In this document: positions 60,404 through 64,000 of the stretch, one piece after another
How the letters are laid out: every line of letters starts with the position of its first letter
Position numbering within the stretch: the stretch's first letter is position 1
Assembly (NCBI GenBank): GCA_963978895.1
Contig: OZ022242.1
Span: forward strand, 38,382,179-38,446,178
Direction of reading: 5' to 3'
DNA length: 64,000 nucleotides
Source: Erpobdella octoculata
Taxonomy: Eukaryota > Annelida > Clitellata > Hirudinida > Erpobdellidae
Position numbers and translations under genes: made by a program
The notes under the pieces: generated by a model
The model's database searches: none
The model's input: the letters and a program-made list of their open reading frames with translations, nothing else
What the model was told of the DNA's origin: nothing

Positions 60404-60582
60404 AAACGCAAAATACGCGTGTCAATAAAATTGTAATACTACAAAGGATTTAATTGGTTTTTAAAGTAATTTTTTGAATTTGAGCGATGGAAATATTTGA
60501 GCTAAGCAAAACAACGACAAAGTTATAGAAACTATTCTTAGTTTAGCGTTAGAAAGATTTCCAGTTCATTACTACATAGCTT

Positions 60583-62789
60583 TTACAAAATGGGCTCTTC
60601 TTTTTTAACCAAAGTCTGATCAAGTTCAAAATATTGTGCATTATTTTCTTGAAAACAGGGGTCGTCACAAACTCCACCGTTGAACTCTTTGTAACCAGAA
60701 TACATTTTATCAACAGGTTGTACCATCGATCCGTTATTGTACACTGGCATCTGCTTCAGCCCTTTTGATTTACTCAAAGCGTAATGTCTAAAAACATGAA
60801 TTAAAATCAATATTAAGTAACTCAATTAAACTTTGAAAAAATTTCCGTAAATAATTATATAATAAGTTGAATACCTCTTGAGGCATACAAGACCCATGCA
60901 GGCTATCAAAAGACATAGCACTAGACCAATCATAACAATGGCGAAAATAGTAATCACTGAAAAATTAAGTCTGTTTATTTATTATTAGATTAAATAATTT
61001 TTTTATTTGATTGTACACGTTGATATATAATAAACAATTGTTTGTATAAGCTAACTTTGGTTATCACGATCTTTCGTTTTTTCTACAACAGCCGGCTCAT
61101 CCTTAGTGTAATGGTTTTGGTGAGCTAAAAACGATTAAACGATAACAAAATGCATAATTTCCAATATTTATGTGTTTTAAAATTTTTTATAACTTTATGT
61201 GATGCGGTTACATGGCAATGATTTTATGAGTTGATGTATACAAATAAATAATTTTTTATGGCTTATCACTAATTTTGTAATAACTATTGTACTAGATAAA
61301 CATTCAACTTGTCAAGCTAAATTTACCATAACTGCAGTTTCCAATGACGCCAATCCAACGTTGTCCTTGACATTTGAGTTGCCATCTGAGTCGAGTGGAA
61401 TAACATCCAATGATGGCTTCGTTTTCTGTTCTTTTCAACCAGGCATCAGCTGGTGGAATCAAATCTGAACATCCGGTAGCTGTGTTTATCATATCAAAAC
61501 ATTCTTTCTAAATTCAATTGATAACTAGCAGAAAATAATATTTGAAATTATGAAACCTTCAAACGATAATATGAAATCTTCTGCATCATTTCTACTGGCA
61601 TCGTTATCTTCTAGAACAACCGCCACGACATTGGATTTTGATTCGTAAATTCTTTCAACCTTGTAATTTGGTTTCAGACAAATCGGAATATTACTGCCGG
61701 TAGATTTTTCATCGATGTACCCTCTGTTGCGACATCTGGTTGAAAGAGAATTTGTTGAATTTTTATTTTGAAGACCAGAGCTGGTAGTGTCAAAGGTCCT
61801 GACTCCTATAGCAATTTTTTGACCAGCCGTTGCTTCTAGGATCCAAGGACTACTCTTTGAGCCACAGTGATATCGCGAACCACTGTACAAGTATTGTCTT
61901 TCTTGTAAAATTCCTATAGTACACTGGCGACTGTCTAGGATAACTGGATGAATAGGATAAATTGCTTAAATGATTATTAACGCTAATTTGTGTTTTTCAC
62001 TTGAAGTTATTTGATTCAAACATTATAACATAACCGATAAATTAAATAGTTATTATTTATTTTATATATTATTTATTTTATGACAATTATTTTATATTTA
62101 AATAAATACATTCACAAATAAAACGTTCAACTACATTAAAATTTAACACACTTTTTATAACAAACGTTACTTTAAAAAAATTAATTAAATTTATTTGCCG
62201 TCGTTTTGAACTGACATGTTTTAAATGATAATTTAACAAACCAAATAATATAGTAATGTTTTAACTTGAAAATTCTAACCATTCAGGCAAGTATAAGAAA
62301 CTTCTAAGAAAAGTTTAAGATATTTGTGACACGGCGTAATAGCCTTGATTTCTGCTACCCTCAATTCGCACTGCTGCTTGCCGAAACATTTTGGACCAAC
62401 CAGGTTATTTACGTCACTGTAACATCCGATAAACTTATGGTCTTTAAGATTGGATTCACTGGGCTCGTCTTCATCTTGTAAACATCGGCCGAAATTTCTG
62501 CGGCCGATTATGGCTTCGTCGATTATAAGAACCTGGTTTTTATCACACTTCGGTGTAAAGGCATCCGAAATGCAGTATTCTTCTTTGGTCACTAATTTGG
62601 AAATAAATTAAACACAGATAAAAAAAATTAACTAGAAAACTTGATAAAACTGATATACCATTGCAATCACAAGTTTTAATAACTGTACACAAAAAGGACA
62701 TCCGTGATAAACCTAAACCTACTTGCTATTTCAAAGCCATCGACCATTGTCAGTACACATAGAAAGGTGCATAGAAAGAATCCAGTCAT
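60583..62789 (-). CDS. R22: SUEL lectin-CUB-CCP transmembrane receptor, class C
   Basis: Exons 62723-62789, 62280-62591, 61557-61943, 61327-61479, 61056-61124, 60875-60956 and 60583-60787 give 424 aa. The signal peptide MTGFFLCTFLCVLTMVDG shares its start with R21 (MTGF). The lectin has IIGRRNFGRCLQDEDEPSE: IGR replaces the usual YGR, so the canonical sugar-contact Tyr is lost. The CUB-like exon has SPWILEATAGQK. The tail (HYALSKSKGLKQMPVYNN, ending QYFELDQTLVKKEEPIL) is nearly identical to R23. Confidence 0.86.
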
Positions 62790-62880
62790 CTTGTATTATA
62801 TTAAAACAACAAATACACGCAAACAAGTCAGAGAGAACATGCGAACGATTAAAAACCAATCTCAAAAACCTTTGCGTTTA

Positions 62881-62927
62881 TTATATATACTACTAGGCTC
62901 AATGATACAAACAGGGATCGTCTCAGA
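62881..62927 (-). promoter_or_regulatory. R22 promoter: 14-bp element plus TATA box
   Basis: GGGATCGTCTCAGA at 62914-62927; TATATATAA (- strand) at 62881-62889. The element is 125 bp before the ATG. Confidence 0.65.
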
Positions 62928-63110
62928 ACTTAAAAAAAACTTTATTTCGAAAACAATTTATATTACAAAAACAACTTATGCATTATTAGATTATAAACAT
63001 ATTGGTGAGTATTCGTGTTTTTAAAAATCCAATTTATAATGCTCATGTCGTCATTTAATAAGTTCTTCTACAAGCATTGCAATTTTATTGTAATTTCTAG
63101 CAGACTTGTA

Positions 63111-64000
63111 TTACAAAATTGGTTCTTCTTTTTTAACCAAAGTCTGATCAAGTTCAAAATATTGGGCATTATTTTCTTGAAAACAGGGGTCGTCACAAAC
63201 TCCACCGTTGAACTCTTTGTACCCAGAAAGCATCTTATCAACAGGTTGTACCATTGTTCCGTTATTGTACACTGGCATCTGCTTCAGTCCTTTTGATTTA
63301 CTCATAGCGTAATGTCTAAATAAAAACGCAATGGTACCGTTCATATAAGTCAATGTAAAAATTAAATTCTGCGGTGAAAATTCAGTTTATTAATTTTTAG
63401 AAAATTTACCTCTTCAGACATACAAGACCCAAGCAGGCTATCAAAAGACATAACACGAGACCAATCATTACAATGGCAAAAATAGTGACCACTGAAAAAT
63501 GATAAGAGTTGCGTTTTTAAAATTATTTTTAAAGATTGTTTATTATTTAAAACAAACATTTTTTCAAACTAACTTTGGTTGTCGTTATCTTTAACTTTTG
63601 CCACAACCGCTGGTTCGTCATTAAAATGAGTTTGGTGAGCTGTAATAGTCGTAAAAAGATTTTCAAAAATAAGTAGATCAACCTTTAATGCAAGACTAAC
63701 CGTAGCTGCAGTTTCCAATGACGCCGATCCAACGTTGTCCTTGACACTTGAGCTGCCATCTGAGTCGAGTGGAATAACATCCAATGATGGCTTCGTTTTC
63801 AGTTCTTTTCAACCAAGCATCAGCTGGTGGAATCAAATCTGAACATCCTGTGGCTGAAACAGAAACAAATCACAGTCTGTTACAGTTTCAGAACACATGG
63901 AAAACAAACTCGAATAACTAAACTGATCAGCTACCTTCTAATTTTAAGAGAAGACTAGTCAACGATTGCCAATTTTCAGATGACTCAAAAATCATCTCGA
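63111..64000 (-). CDS. R23: class C receptor, 3' half (cut by window end)
   Basis: Exons 63935 to beyond 64000 (end of CUB-like domain), 63701-63853 (CCP-like), 63574-63639 (linker), 63410-63491 (TM) and 63111-63315 (tail). The tail differs from R22 at only a few residues (YAMSKSKGLKQMP, GTMVQPVDKMLSGY) and ends in the same QYFELDQTLVKKEEPIL. The CUB-like, lectin and signal exons and the promoter lie to the right of the window. Confidence 0.85.

Noticed and set aside
60658..60671. GGGGTCGTCACAAA, one mismatch from the promoter element (also at 63187-63200)
   Set aside because: Lies inside the tail exons of R22 and R23, where it encodes CDDPC; position and context do not fit a promoter.

Overview
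The window is animal nuclear DNA: AT-rich, with short spliced introns (mostly 50-150 bp), TATA promoters, a Helitron, microsatellites and a eukaryotic tRNA-Ser. It looks like an invertebrate with a compact genome. I cannot name the species or phylum from sequence alone.

Nearly everything outside positions 11.4-22.7 kb is one head-to-tail array on the minus strand. It holds 22 complete receptor genes (R1-R22), the first exon of another at the left edge (R0) and the 3' half of another at the right edge (R23). Spacing is about 1.8-3 kb per gene. The shared plan, in transcription order, is: exon 1 signal peptide; exon 2 SUEL/rhamnose-binding-type lectin domain (YGR or FGR motif, late xPCxPGL); exon 3 CUB-like domain (four Cys, PWIIEAxxGQ motif); exon 4 a small four-Cys sushi/CCP-like module; exon 5 a short hydrophilic linker; exon 6 a single transmembrane helix; exon 7 a cytoplasmic tail of about 65-80 residues ending near Y-F-[VIED]-L. 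Introns between extracellular exons are phase 1; the TM/tail intron is phase 2. I summed exon lengths for all 22 complete genes. All are multiples of three except R4, which has one extra base in the signal-peptide exon. R12 has an in-frame TGA. Products are about 424-461 aa.

Tail and ectodomain similarity give four classes: A (R1-R6), B1 (R7, R9, R11, R13-R15, with R16 divergent), B2 (R8, R10, R12, alternating with B1) and C (R17-R23). Each gene whose 5' end is visible has a 14-bp element upstream of the TATA box, 78-184 bp before the ATG. On the + strand it reads GGGGTCGTMTCAAA.

The middle (11.4-22.7 kb) interrupts the array. It has two small genes (M1, M2) made only of signal peptide, CCP-like module, linker and TM, with no lectin, CUB or tail. 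It also has a 300-bp TAA microsatellite, 15-bp minisatellites in opposite orientations, TACA repeats, and a 5.54-kb Helitron with an uninterrupted three-exon Rep-helicase gene inserted in the TACA repeat.

Together the array looks like an expanded family of cell-surface lectin receptors with a shared promoter element and a shared tyrosine tail. Recognition (immune or self/non-self) is a reasonable inference, but the sequence does not prove it.
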